A stretch of 8,928 nt of DNA from Pseudomonadota bacterium (GTDB lineage Bacteria; Pseudomonadota; Alphaproteobacteria; Sphingomonadales; Sphingomonadaceae): positions 1-8,928 of the forward strand of contig JARXKO010000051.1 in NCBI GenBank assembly GCA_030271595.1. The letters run 5' to 3'. How positions within the stretch are numbered: position 1 is the stretch's first letter; the number at the start of each line of letters is the position of its first letter. Of this stretch, positions 1-6,820 are shown piece after piece. The notes under the pieces are model-generated. The model did no database searches. It saw nothing but the letters and a program-made list of their open reading frames with translations, and had not been told where the DNA came from. The position numbers were made by a program, and so were the translations under genes.

Positions 1-276
1 CGAGGGATCGTCGGCGCGCAGCCCGTCATCGACCAGGAAACCGTAGAAGCGCCGCAGCGCAGCCGATCGCCGGGCAACGGTCGCTGGAGCGAGCGCCGCC
101 CAGCGCTCGCCCAGCCGGGCCAGATCGGCGGGGCTTGCCGAACCGATCGCGGGCACCGCTTCGGCGGCACGCTCGAGGTCGTTGCGATAGGCGGCCAGCG
201 TGTTGAACGAGGCGCCATATTCGGCCGCCATCATCTCGAGAAAGCGATCGACCAGGGCGCGATCGTCGGCGGTCAT
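1..276 (-). CDS. xerD: Tyrosine recombinase XerD, N-terminal part (cut by window edge)
   Basis: Only the first 92 codons are in the window; the gene runs off the left edge. The visible part matches the N-terminal SAM-like core-binding domain of Xer recombinases: an opening helix with DRFLEMMAAEYGAS, then the NTLAAYRNDL signature at about residues 25-34, a second helical segment ending RRFYGFLVDDG, and the family-typical DDPS junction leading to the missing catalytic domain. XerC and XerD together resolve chromosome dimers at the dif site near the division septum, coupled to FtsK. I prefer XerD to XerC because of the N-terminal wording and because xerD near aroK is a familiar alphaproteobacterial arrangement; the catalytic R-H-R-Y residues that would confirm a working enzyme are outside. 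The ATG lies 22 bases after the stop of the 585-residue gene, with a weak GGA-type ribosome site, so it is probably last in that operon. Confidence 0.85.
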   Translation of the reverse strand, partial: MTADDRALVDRFLEMMAAEYGASFNTLAAYRNDLERAAEAVPAIGSASPADLARLGERWAALAPATVARRSAALRRFYGFLVDDGLRADDPS

Positions 277-298
277 CCGTCCACGCCGGGTTCCGCCG

Positions 299-2056
299 TC
301 ACGTCCGTGACAGGGCCTCCGCGGCGATCATCCGCGCCGAATAGTCCTGGCCGGTGCGCTTGAGGGCGGCGATGGCATGATAGAGGTGCGCGGCGGACAG
401 GCGGTTCCAGTCGCTTGCCTGGAATCCGGTGCCGGTGAGGACCAGCACCGTCGCCGGCTGGCCGCGGCCGGCGGCGGCGTCGATCATCCGGCTCCAATTG
501 GTCGTCCGGCCAAGCCCGAGACCGTTGCGGCGGTTGATCGTATTGGCCTGGGATTCGCTGATCCGGCCGAGACCGGCGAGGCCGGCGACGAGCAGGGCGC
601 TGCGCTTCTTGTCCGGGCTCTTGTCGCGGCTGATGAAGCTTGCGATCCGGCCGTTGCTGACGCCGCCGTCGACGCCGCCGGGCGCGGCCAGTGCGAGCAT
701 CGCCCAGCAGCGGTCCGAATCCCCGTTGTTCATGTCGCCGACCACGCCGAGCCAGCGTGCCGCCTGGCGATCATAGCCGGCGGCGAGCATCGCCGAGATG
801 AGGCCCGGCGCATCCTTGTCGAGCTTGGCATCGGGCGCGATCAGGCTCGCCGCCCGGGCCACGGCCGCGCGCGCGCCCTCCCTGGTCAGTGAATCGCCTT
901 CCTTGGCCAGGAAGTGGCGGATGGCGTCCATCCGGGTGTCGCGGTCCTTGCCCACGAACGCCTGACGCAATTTCCATGCATCGCTGTCGGGCAGATCGCT
1001 GGGGTCGGTCGAATCGTAGATCGCCGAATAGAGATCAACCATCGACTGCGACGAAAATACCCCGAGGCCGGTGGCGATGAAGGCCGAAGCGAGCCGCGTC
1101 TCGGGCTCGAGCAAGGCGGCCCGCGCCTGAAACGCGCGCAGCTGCGGCGAGGCTTTGGTCAGCAGCCGGTCGGGCAGCCCAAGCCCGGTCGCGGTGGCCA
1201 GTCCAAAGCGCCACGCATTGAGTTCGCTCACGGGCTCCCATTCGATGGTCGTCGAGCGCCCGGTGTTGGAGCCCGCTCCGACGACCTTTTCGGCCAAGGC
1301 GAGGTCGATCCCGCCGACCCGGCCAAACCGGCGGGCGTCGTCGATCTGGGCCGAGGCGATCTGCGGCTCGCCCGACAGCGACGAGCACATCGCCGTCACC
1401 AGCGGGCGCACCCCGGGCTCGTATTTGCGCATCGCGTCCTCGAGCGGGCACAAGGCGGGCGGGTCGGCATCGGCGAGCGCGCTCTGCACCGCGACCTGGA
1501 CCATCTTGGGGGTGAAGCGGTCGCTGTCGATCCCGGCGACGAGCAGCCGGGCGGCGTCCGCCTCGCCCATGCGCAGCAACAGCCAGGCACGCTCGGCGGT
1601 CCAGTCGACCGGATTGACGAAGCGCGGCACCGGCGCCTTGGCAAGCAACGCATCGCGCAGCGCGATATGCGCCCAGCGCGAGGCGATCGGCGTGTCCATG
1701 CGCCGCATCAGGGTCGACAGGAAAGCGCCATTGGCGGCGCCCCACGGCACCGCTCCAAGGCCGATGTCGGCGGAGTTGAGCGCCCCGGCCGACGCCGCAT
1801 CGCGCCGCGCCCAGGATGGATATTCGACCGAACTCGCCGGGGCCGCGAAGGTCACGTTGGAAACGACCTCGACCGCGGTTTCGGCTGGGCCGGACTGGGC
1901 TTGAGCAGTGTCCGCCTGCGCCGCGGCGCCATTGTCCGCCGCTGATGGCGGTTGCGCCGCGACCTGATCGGGGACCGGGGCTGGGGCCTGCTGGGCAAGC
2001 GCCGGGATCGCCAGCGCCACCCCGGCGGCGACCGCGAGCCCCGCCTTACTGCGCAT
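299..2056 (-). CDS. Exported protein of unknown function, 585 residues
   Basis: I do not recognise a named family. The protein starts with a clear signal peptide (MRSK, hydrophobic stretch to about residue 19, likely cleavage after ALA near residue 21). A low-complexity Ala/Gln/Pro linker follows to about residue 60, then a mostly helical, Ala/Leu/Arg-rich region of some 500 residues with no later membrane segment. Runs such as AERAWLLLRMGEADAARLL and ARAAVARAASLI resemble helical-repeat (TPR- or solenoid-like) packing, which is my inference. Three cysteines are present (C203, C224, C450); the first two are 21 residues apart and could form a periplasmic disulfide. The ATG overlaps the stop of the upstream 44-residue gene by 11 bases, suggesting translational coupling, and xerD follows. 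Periplasmic location is expected from the signal peptide. Codon use matches its neighbours, so there is no sign of recent transfer. Confidence 0.85.
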   Translation of the reverse strand: MRSKAGLAVAAGVALAIPALAQQAPAPVPDQVAAQPPSAADNGAAAQADTAQAQSGPAETAVEVVSNVTFAAPASSVEYPSWARRDAASAGALNSADIGLGAVPWGAANGAFLSTLMRRMDTPIASRWAHIALRDALLAKAPVPRFVNPVDWTAERAWLLLRMGEADAARLLVAGIDSDRFTPKMVQVAVQSALADADPPALCPLEDAMRKYEPGVRPLVTAMCSSLSGEPQIASAQIDDARRFGRVGGIDLALAEKVVGAGSNTGRSTTIEWEPVSELNAWRFGLATATGLGLPDRLLTKASPQLRAFQARAALLEPETRLASAFIATGLGVFSSQSMVDLYSAIYDSTDPSDLPDSDAWKLRQAFVGKDRDTRMDAIRHFLAKEGDSLTREGARAAVARAASLIAPDAKLDKDAPGLISAMLAAGYDRQAARWLGVVGDMNNGDSDRCWAMLALAAPGGVDGGVSNGRIASFISRDKSPDKKRSALLVAGLAGLGRISESQANTINRRNGLGLGRTTNWSRMIDAAAGRGQPATVLVLTGTGFQASDWNRLSAAHLYHAIAALKRTGQDYSARMIAAEALSRT

Positions 2057-2180
2057 TACCGCCCGGCGCGACGTCGACCGTCACGGTCTTGACCGGCACT
2101 ACCTTGGGCAAGGTCGACAGATAATAGACGCCGCCGCCAAGCAGCAGGAGGATGAATATCAGGACAACCATTCGCGACAT
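2046..2180 (-). CDS. Small single-pass membrane protein, 44 residues
   Basis: This short gene encodes MSRM followed by one very hydrophobic helix (about residues 5-20, VVLIFILLLLGGGVYY), then a 24-residue tail with LPKVVPVKTVTVDV and a GGNAQ end. The positive N-terminus suggests the tail faces the periplasm. Function is unknown. I chose the ATG at 2180 because the membrane helix starts right after it and a GGAA element lies about 9 bases upstream. An in-frame ATG at 2246 would add 22 residues that look unlike a coding N-terminus and would start within 4 bases of the divergent aroK. The stop codon lies inside the start of the 585-residue exported protein gene (11-base overlap), which supports it as a real, coupled gene. 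It could act as an anchor or partner for that exported protein; this is inference. Confidence 0.65.
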   Translation of the reverse strand: MSRMVVLIFILLLLGGGVYYLSTLPKVVPVKTVTVDVAPGGNAQ

Positions 2181-2214
2181 CGGGGTTCCGCTCGAGATAT
2201 GAATTGAGCCGCTT

Positions 2215-2250
2215 TTGCAGACCTCGGCCAGCGCTGTATAGCCCATAAAG
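2215..2250 (+). promoter_or_regulatory. Candidate aroK promoter giving a leaderless mRNA
   Basis: A TTGCAG box at 2215-2220 is separated by 16 bases from TATAGC at 2237-2242, each matching four of six sigma-70 consensus positions. Transcription would begin about 7 bases on, at or next to the aroK GTG at 2250. No Shine-Dalgarno precedes that GTG, and an in-frame TGA at 2205-2207 with no ATG, GTG or TTG between leaves no earlier start. The two facts together point to a leaderless transcript. The boxes are seen; promoter activity is inferred. Confidence 0.45.
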
Positions 2251-2801
2251 TGAGCATATTATCGAGACGTATCGACCGGCCCATCGTGCTGGTCGGGATG
2301 ATGGGAGTGGGAAAATCGACTGTCGGGCGCAGGCTGGCCAAGCGCATTGGCCTGGCGTTCGTCGACAGCGATTCCGCGATCGAGGACGCGTCGGGTTATT
2401 CCGCCGCCGAAGTGTTCGAGCGCTTTGGCGAAAAGGATTTCCGCGACGGCGAGCGGCGCCTGGTGGCACGATTGGTCAGCGGCGAAGTGCGGGTTATCGC
2501 CACTGGCGGCGGCGCCTTTGTCGATCCGCGCACGCGCGAGTTGCTCAACCAGCGCTCGATCACCGTATGGCTCGACGCGCCGGTCGAGATCCTCGCCGAG
2601 CGCACCGGCCGGCGCGACACCCGCCCGCTGCTTCGTCACGCCAATCCCAAGGGCACGCTCGAGCGCCTGTCGGTGGAACGCCGCCCCTCCTATGCCGAGG
2701 CCCATATCCACGTCCGCAGCGGCGACGGGGCGCACCGCGACGTGGTCGATTCGATCATCGCCGCGCTCGACGATTATCTCGGTTCGGAATCGGGCTCGTA
2801 A
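2250..2801 (+). CDS. aroK: Shikimate kinase
   Basis: Cytoplasmic enzyme that phosphorylates shikimate with ATP to shikimate 3-phosphate, the fifth step of the chorismate pathway to aromatic amino acids. The 183-residue product has the P-loop GMMGVGKST (residues 16-24), the D39-S-D41 magnesium/shikimate site, FRDGE (64-68) with the shikimate-binding arginine R65, the GGG loop (86-88), lid arginine R125 in RPLL, and a late ERRPSYAEAH motif. Length is typical. The start is GTG; an in-frame stop upstream leaves no alternative, and the protein begins 15 residues before the P-loop, a few more than E. coli AroK. The usual alphaproteobacterial partner aroB does not follow: the next gene is convergent and overlaps the last 28 bases of aroK. 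Confidence 0.97.
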   Translation: MSILSRRIDRPIVLVGMMGVGKSTVGRRLAKRIGLAFVDSDSAIEDASGYSAAEVFERFGEKDFRDGERRLVARLVSGEVRVIATGGGAFVDPRTRELLNQRSITVWLDAPVEILAERTGRRDTRPLLRHANPKGTLERLSVERRPSYAEAHIHVRSGDGAHRDVVDSIIAALDDYLGSESGS

Positions 2802-4591
2802 GCGTCATTGCCATCGGGCAGTGAGCGCTCGGCGCTGAACGCCTGATCCTCGCCGGCGTGGAGGTCGCCGGTTTCGCTTTGCCGCTCAAGCCGCTCGCAG
2901 TCGCGCCGCCGATATTCGCGCTCGACCCGCTCGACTTCCTCGCCCTCGACTCCCGCGGCCCTGAGCGCGGCGCGACCCATGGTGATCGCGCTTTCGAACA
3001 TCTCCCGCTGGGCGAACGCGAGGTCGAGCCGGTCAAGTTCCATCAAATGAACCCGGTCGAAGGCGCGCACCATGACCGAGGCCTGGGGGAAGGCCTCGAG
3101 CACGCGCTCCAGCGCCTCGCGGGTCAGCTCGCCGTCGTCATTGTCGTTGCAGAAAGCGATGATCCGCGCGGTCTGGGCCCCGGCGGTCCTCAGCAAATCG
3201 ATGCGCAGGCCGTCGCCGTAATAGACCTTGGTCCCGAACTCGCCGGCGCGCTCGATCATCGTCGGCTGCTTGTCGATCATCGTCACGCCGATGCTTTTGG
3301 CCTGGAGCATTTGCGCGACGGTCTGGCCGAAGCGGCCATAGCCGACGACGATAGCCGCGGTGTCGGGCGATTTCTCGGGGCCGTCGAGGCCCTCGGCGCT
3401 CTGCTCGTCGCGGCGGTCGAGCCAGTCGGTCAGGCGCATGAGGAACGGCGTCGTCGCCATCGACAGCACCACCACCGCGCCGAACAGCGACGCCGCTTCG
3501 GGGGCCAGCAATTTTCCCGCCGCGGCCTGGGCGAAGAGCACGAAGCCGAATTCACCCGCCTGGCTGAGCAGCAGGCCGAGCCGCACCGAGCGCCGCCATT
3601 CCAGGCCATAGCGGCGGCCAAGTCCGGTCATCACCAGCGCCTTGATCGTCACCACCGCCGCAGCAACCCCGATCACCGTCAGCGGCCGGGCGGCGATGAC
3701 CGACAGATCGAGCAGCATCCCGACCGAGAGGAAAAACAGGCCGAGCAGCAGCGAGCGGAACGGTTCGATGTCGCTTTCGAGTTCGTGCCGGTACGGGCTT
3801 TCGGCGAGCATCACCCCGGCGACGAACGCGCCGAGCGCGATCGACAGGCCGAGCAGGTGCATCAGCGCCGACACCGCGATGACCACGAACAGGCCGGCGA
3901 AGACGAACAATTCCTGGTCGGCAATTCGCCCGACAAGGCGGAACAGGGGCCCGAGCAGGAAGCGCCCGGCGATGACCAGTCCGATCACCGCGGCCACCGT
4001 CAGCAGCGCCAGCTTGACCCCGGTCGGGGCCGCCGGATCGGGCGTCACCCGCGACATTGCCGCGACGATGGTGATCAGCGGCACGATGCTCAGATCCTGG
4101 AACAGCAGGATCGCGAAGGCGCGCTCGCCGCGCGGGGTGTTGAGCAGCCCGGCCGAGCGCAGCATCGGCAGCACCTGCGCGGTCGACGACAGGGCCAGCG
4201 GCAGGCCCAGCGCCAGTGCCGCCTCCCACGACGGGTTGAAGGCAATTTTGATGAACAGGCTGAGCGCGAGGCCGGCGAGCACGACCTGCGCCAGGCCAAG
4301 CCCGAAGATGTCCTTGCGCAACCGCCACAAGCGGCTCGGCTGAAGTTCGAGCCCGACGATGAACAGCAGCAAGGCGATGCCGATCTCGGTCAGCCCCGAC
4401 AGCCGGTCGGGCTCGGTGATCAGGCCCAGAGCCTGCGGCCCGATCACCGCCCCGCCGACGATATAGCCCAAGGTCGCGCCGAGCCTGAGCTTGCGGAACA
4501 ACAGCACGAACAGCAGCCCCGCGCCGAGCAGGATGGCGGAGGATTCGAGCAGCATCGAGGTGGCGTGGGCGGTGGTTTGGGCGTCGGTCAC
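2774..4591 (-). CDS. Kef-type K+/H+ antiporter (CPA2 family) with RCK domain
   Basis: Inner-membrane cation/proton antiporter of 605 residues. Residues 15-390 form the multi-helix Na+/H+ exchanger domain, with Kef-like landmarks: GPQALGLI (51-58), LFIVGLELQP (76-85), LLFQDLSIVPL (162-172), LGAFVAGVMLAESPYRHELESDIEPF (253-278, the Kef loop touching the regulatory domain) and GEFGFVLF (346-353). Residues 412-545 form a TrkA-N/RCK domain with the Rossmann motif GYGRFG (417-422) and D440 at the end of the second strand, consistent with NAD(H) binding. E. coli KefB and KefC are held shut by glutathione and opened by its adducts; whether that holds here cannot be read from sequence, and no KefF/KefG partner is visible. 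The tail (550-605) is highly charged. The GTG start overlaps the scaffold-like gene's TGA (GTGA). An ATG 12 codons later is a weaker alternative. Confidence 0.94.
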   Translation of the reverse strand: MTDAQTTAHATSMLLESSAILLGAGLLFVLLFRKLRLGATLGYIVGGAVIGPQALGLITEPDRLSGLTEIGIALLLFIVGLELQPSRLWRLRKDIFGLGLAQVVLAGLALSLFIKIAFNPSWEAALALGLPLALSSTAQVLPMLRSAGLLNTPRGERAFAILLFQDLSIVPLITIVAAMSRVTPDPAAPTGVKLALLTVAAVIGLVIAGRFLLGPLFRLVGRIADQELFVFAGLFVVIAVSALMHLLGLSIALGAFVAGVMLAESPYRHELESDIEPFRSLLLGLFFLSVGMLLDLSVIAARPLTVIGVAAAVVTIKALVMTGLGRRYGLEWRRSVRLGLLLSQAGEFGFVLFAQAAAGKLLAPEAASLFGAVVVLSMATTPFLMRLTDWLDRRDEQSAEGLDGPEKSPDTAAIVVGYGRFGQTVAQMLQAKSIGVTMIDKQPTMIERAGEFGTKVYYGDGLRIDLLRTAGAQTARIIAFCNDNDDGELTREALERVLEAFPQASVMVRAFDRVHLMELDRLDLAFAQREMFESAITMGRAALRAAGVEGEEVERVEREYRRRDCERLERQSETGDLHAGEDQAFSAERSLPDGNDAYEPDSEPR

Positions 4592-5013
4592 AAGGGCGAG
4601 CCCAAGGCTGCGGCCAAAGCGCGGAAGGGCAACAGGATCGCGCCGTGGCGCCCGGTTTTGGAGCGCGCCGGTGCAAGCGCCTCGAGCCCCGGCCAGGCGC
4701 CGGGATCATGGCGCTCGCCCGCGAGCCAGCCACTAAGCGCAGCCAATGCCGTTTCTATTGCCGCCCGGTCATTTCCAACCGCGTGCTTCGCGACCAGCGC
4801 CGCCGAAGCCTGGCCGAAGGCGCACGCGTGGACATCCTGGGTCAGCGCGGCAATCCGCCCCGCTTGATCGAGTTTGACGAACACGGTGAGGCGGCTGCCG
4901 CAGGTCGCAGACCGCCGATTGGCCGCGCAATCAACCGGGCCGAAGTCGTCCGCCGGCGGTGGCAGCGAGGCCGCGAGCCGCAGGATCTCGGTCGTGTAAA
5001 CGGGCGCGTTCAC
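4588..5013 (-). CDS. U-type Fe-S cluster scaffold-like protein (NifU/IscU N-domain family), atypical ligands
   Basis: A 141-residue cytoplasmic protein resembling the IscU/SufU/NifU-N fold. The middle part shows the family pattern: RSATCGSRLTVFVKLDQAGRI (34-54, C38), then a loop with HACAFGQASAAL (62-73, C64). Canonical scaffolds build 2Fe-2S or 4Fe-4S clusters on three cysteines plus an aspartate next to the first. Here the first site reads CGS instead of CGD, and the third cysteine is absent: the matching C-terminal segment reads TGRHGAILLPFRAL (120-133), with H123 at about the expected position. C29 is an extra cysteine. It may therefore be a specialised scaffold, a cluster-transfer or regulatory protein, or no longer an Fe-S protein. 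The GTG start overlaps the cysS TGA by 4 bases, and the stop overlaps the antiporter start by 4 bases, so translation is probably coupled on both sides. Confidence 0.82.
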   Translation of the reverse strand: MNAPVYTTEILRLAASLPPPADDFGPVDCAANRRSATCGSRLTVFVKLDQAGRIAALTQDVHACAFGQASAALVAKHAVGNDRAAIETALAALSGWLAGERHDPGAWPGLEALAPARSKTGRHGAILLPFRALAAALGSPL

Positions 5014-6314
5014 GCCCGCCGCCAGGTCGTTCCCGACGGTCCGTCCTCGAGCAGGATGCCCTCGGCAGCCAGCTCGTCGCGGATGCGGTCGGCAGTGGCG
5101 AAGTCGCGCTCGGCCTTGGCGGCGTCGCGCTCGGCGATGCGCTGGTCGATCACCGAGGAATCGCAGTCGCCCTGGAACCAGCTTTCGCCGCTGTCTTCGA
5201 TCAGCCCCAGTAATCGAGCGCTGGCGACCAGCGCCCCGCCATCGAGCGCGCCCAGCCGCGACAAGGCAAGGGGCGTGTTCAAGTCATCGCGCAAGGCTTC
5301 GAGTACGCCGCTATCGACCTCGCCCGGCGCTGCGCCAGAAGCTTTGCGATATAGTCCGTCGAGGGTCGCTTTCGACTGCATGACCAGGCCCCCGGTCCAT
5401 GGCAGCGGCGAGCGATAATGCGCCGACAGCAGCGCCAGCCGTAGCGTCTCGCCCTTATGCGTTTTCAGCAGCTCCTCCGGCGTGACCACATTGCCGACCG
5501 ACTTCGACATCTTCTCCGCGCCCATGTCGACGAAGCCGTTGTGGACCCAATATCGCGCCAGCGGGGCTCCGCCGTGCGCGCAGCGGCTTTGGGCGAGTTC
5601 GTTCTCGTGATGGGGGAAGACGAGGTCCAATCCGCCGCCGTGGATGTCGATGGTGTCGCCGAGATGGGCCTTGATCATCGCCGAGCATTCGATGTGCCAG
5701 CCGGGCCGTCCGCGACCCCACGGCGAATCCCAGCCGATCACTTGCGGCCCGCTCGGTTTCCACAGCACGAAATCCGCCGGGTCGCGCTTGTACGGCGCGA
5801 TTTCGACCCGCGCCCCGGCGACCATCGAGTCGCGGTCGCGCCGGCTGAGCGCTCCATAATCGGGATCGCTCGGGACCGAGAACAGCACATGACCCTCGGC
5901 GGCATAAGCGTTGCCGCGCTCGATCAGAGTCGCGATCATCGCGATCATCGGTGCAATTTCGGCGGTGGCGTGCGGCGCGATGGTCGGCGGCGCGACGCCG
6001 AGCGCGCCCATGTCCTCGAGGTAGAAGCGTTCGAACCGCTCGGTGATTACCGCCGGCTCGACCCCTTCCGCCTCGGCCGCGGCGATGATCTTGTCGTCGA
6101 CGTCGGTGACGTTGCGGGCATAGACGATCTGGCGCTCGGGAAATTCATGCTCGAGCAGCCGCCGAAGCGTGTCGAACACCACCGCCGGCCGGGCATTGCC
6201 GATATGCGCGCGGCCATAGACCGTCGGCCCGCACACATACATCGTCACCCGGTCGGGCTCGCCGGGAACGAAGTCGCGCTTCTTCCGCGCCATCGTGTCA
6301 TAGAGCTGGATCAT
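5010..6314 (-). CDS. cysS: Cysteinyl-tRNA synthetase
   Basis: Class I aminoacyl-tRNA synthetase that charges tRNA-Cys with cysteine in the cytoplasm. The product is 434 residues, somewhat shorter than the E. coli enzyme (about 460). Catalytic landmarks are present: CGPTVYG (28-34), the HIGN version of the HIGH motif (37-40), VTDVDDKI (69-76), GWHIECSAM (205-213), the HGGGLDLVFPHHENE block (225-239) and KMSKS (268-272). The zinc ligands C28, C210, H235 and E239 are all conserved. The C-terminal region ends with the usual helical tRNA-binding part (FATADRIRDELAAEGI). The ATG at 6314 was chosen because MIQLYDT is the normal N-terminus; it overlaps the cvpA stop as ATGA. An upstream in-frame extension to 6722 is only the cvpA gene in another frame. 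Confidence 0.98.
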   Translation of the reverse strand: MIQLYDTMARKKRDFVPGEPDRVTMYVCGPTVYGRAHIGNARPAVVFDTLRRLLEHEFPERQIVYARNVTDVDDKIIAAAEAEGVEPAVITERFERFYLEDMGALGVAPPTIAPHATAEIAPMIAMIATLIERGNAYAAEGHVLFSVPSDPDYGALSRRDRDSMVAGARVEIAPYKRDPADFVLWKPSGPQVIGWDSPWGRGRPGWHIECSAMIKAHLGDTIDIHGGGLDLVFPHHENELAQSRCAHGGAPLARYWVHNGFVDMGAEKMSKSVGNVVTPEELLKTHKGETLRLALLSAHYRSPLPWTGGLVMQSKATLDGLYRKASGAAPGEVDSGVLEALRDDLNTPLALSRLGALDGGALVASARLLGLIEDSGESWFQGDCDSSVIDQRIAERDAAKAERDFATADRIRDELAAEGILLEDGPSGTTWRRA

Positions 6315-6820
6315 TGCGACCGCCGGCCCCGCCGCGCCTCGACGAAATCGACGATCCCGCGGCCGCTGGCGTTGAGCAATGGATAGGTTCGCGACCGGGT
6401 CATCCATTCGGGCCGGTCGGACTGCGGACCATAGACCATGTCGGTGCCAAGATTGGCGAGAAGGAAGAACAGGGCCGCGCCAATCAGACCCTTGATCGCT
6501 CCGAAGCCGCCGCCGAGCACCCGATCGACCGGCCCGAGAACCGATCGGCGGGTGCGCATTCCGATCGAATTGGCAAGCAGCTTGACCAGCACGAAGGCGG
6601 GAATGAACAGCAATGCAAAGGCCAGCACCGCGGCCGCGGCATGGGTGCTTCCCCACAGCCCATCGAGCCCGCGCGTCAGCTGCGTATGGAACAGCTTGAG
6701 CACCGCAATCGCGACGATCCACGCCAGCAGCGACATCACTTCATAGACGAAGCCGCGGACTAAGCCGATCGCGGCCCCGCCGATGATGAGCAGGAAGACG
6801 AAGATATCGAGCGCGGACAT
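6311..6820 (-). CDS. cvpA: CvpA family inner-membrane protein
   Basis: A 169-residue membrane protein of the CvpA family (named for colicin V production in E. coli; molecular role not settled, linked to envelope integrity). It shows the family start MSALDIFVFLLIIGGAAIGL, the LVRGF signature (20-24), four predicted membrane helices (about 4-20, 29-44, 61-83, 106-124) and the DRVLGGGFGAIKG motif (99-111) before the last helix. I chose the ATG at 6820 because it matches the usual N-terminus; a TTG at 6844 would add eight residues (MARLAPAA). No strong ribosome-binding site precedes either. cvpA is often followed by purF; here the next gene is cysS, overlapped by 4 bases. It is first in the four-gene overlapping chain and divergent from the DsbA-like gene, so its promoter should lie in 6821-6963. 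Confidence 0.9.
   Translation of the reverse strand: MSALDIFVFLLIIGGAAIGLVRGFVYEVMSLLAWIVAIAVLKLFHTQLTRGLDGLWGSTHAAAAVLAFALLFIPAFVLVKLLANSIGMRTRRSVLGPVDRVLGGGFGAIKGLIGAALFFLLANLGTDMVYGPQSDRPEWMTRSRTYPLLNASGRGIVDFVEARRGRRSQ

Noticed and set aside
914..1945. A 343-codon plus-strand open frame antisense to the 585-residue exported protein.
   Set aside because: Composition is Arg/Gly/Ala-rich without family features; the minus-strand frame has a signal peptide, G/C-ending codons and an overlap with its upstream gene.
2181..2246. Longer 66-residue form of the small membrane protein from ATG 2246.
   Set aside because: The extra 22 residues do not resemble a membrane-protein N-terminus, no ribosome site precedes the ATG, and it would begin within 4 bases of the aroK start.
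2801..2860. Small GC inverted repeats after the aroK stop (such as GAGCGCTC near 2823) as a terminator.
   Set aside because: Stems are short and no T-run follows on either strand; the region is coding for the antiporter.
3552..4733. A 393-codon minus-strand frame, and a similar 411-codon frame at 7685-8920.
   Set aside because: Both are alternate-frame shadows of the antiporter and radA genes, made of Arg/Pro/Gly/Ala-rich sequence.
2858..4867. A 669-codon plus-strand open frame antisense to the antiporter and scaffold-like genes.
   Set aside because: Its product is a Gln/Arg/His/Glu-rich string with no domain, while the opposite strand encodes clear families. Long antisense frames are expected at this GC content.
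5933..5951. Short direct repeat GCGATCATC in cysS.
   Set aside because: It simply encodes a repeated Met-Ile-Ala (in the minus-strand reading) inside a helix of the synthetase; two copies only, no sign of a mobile or regulatory repeat.
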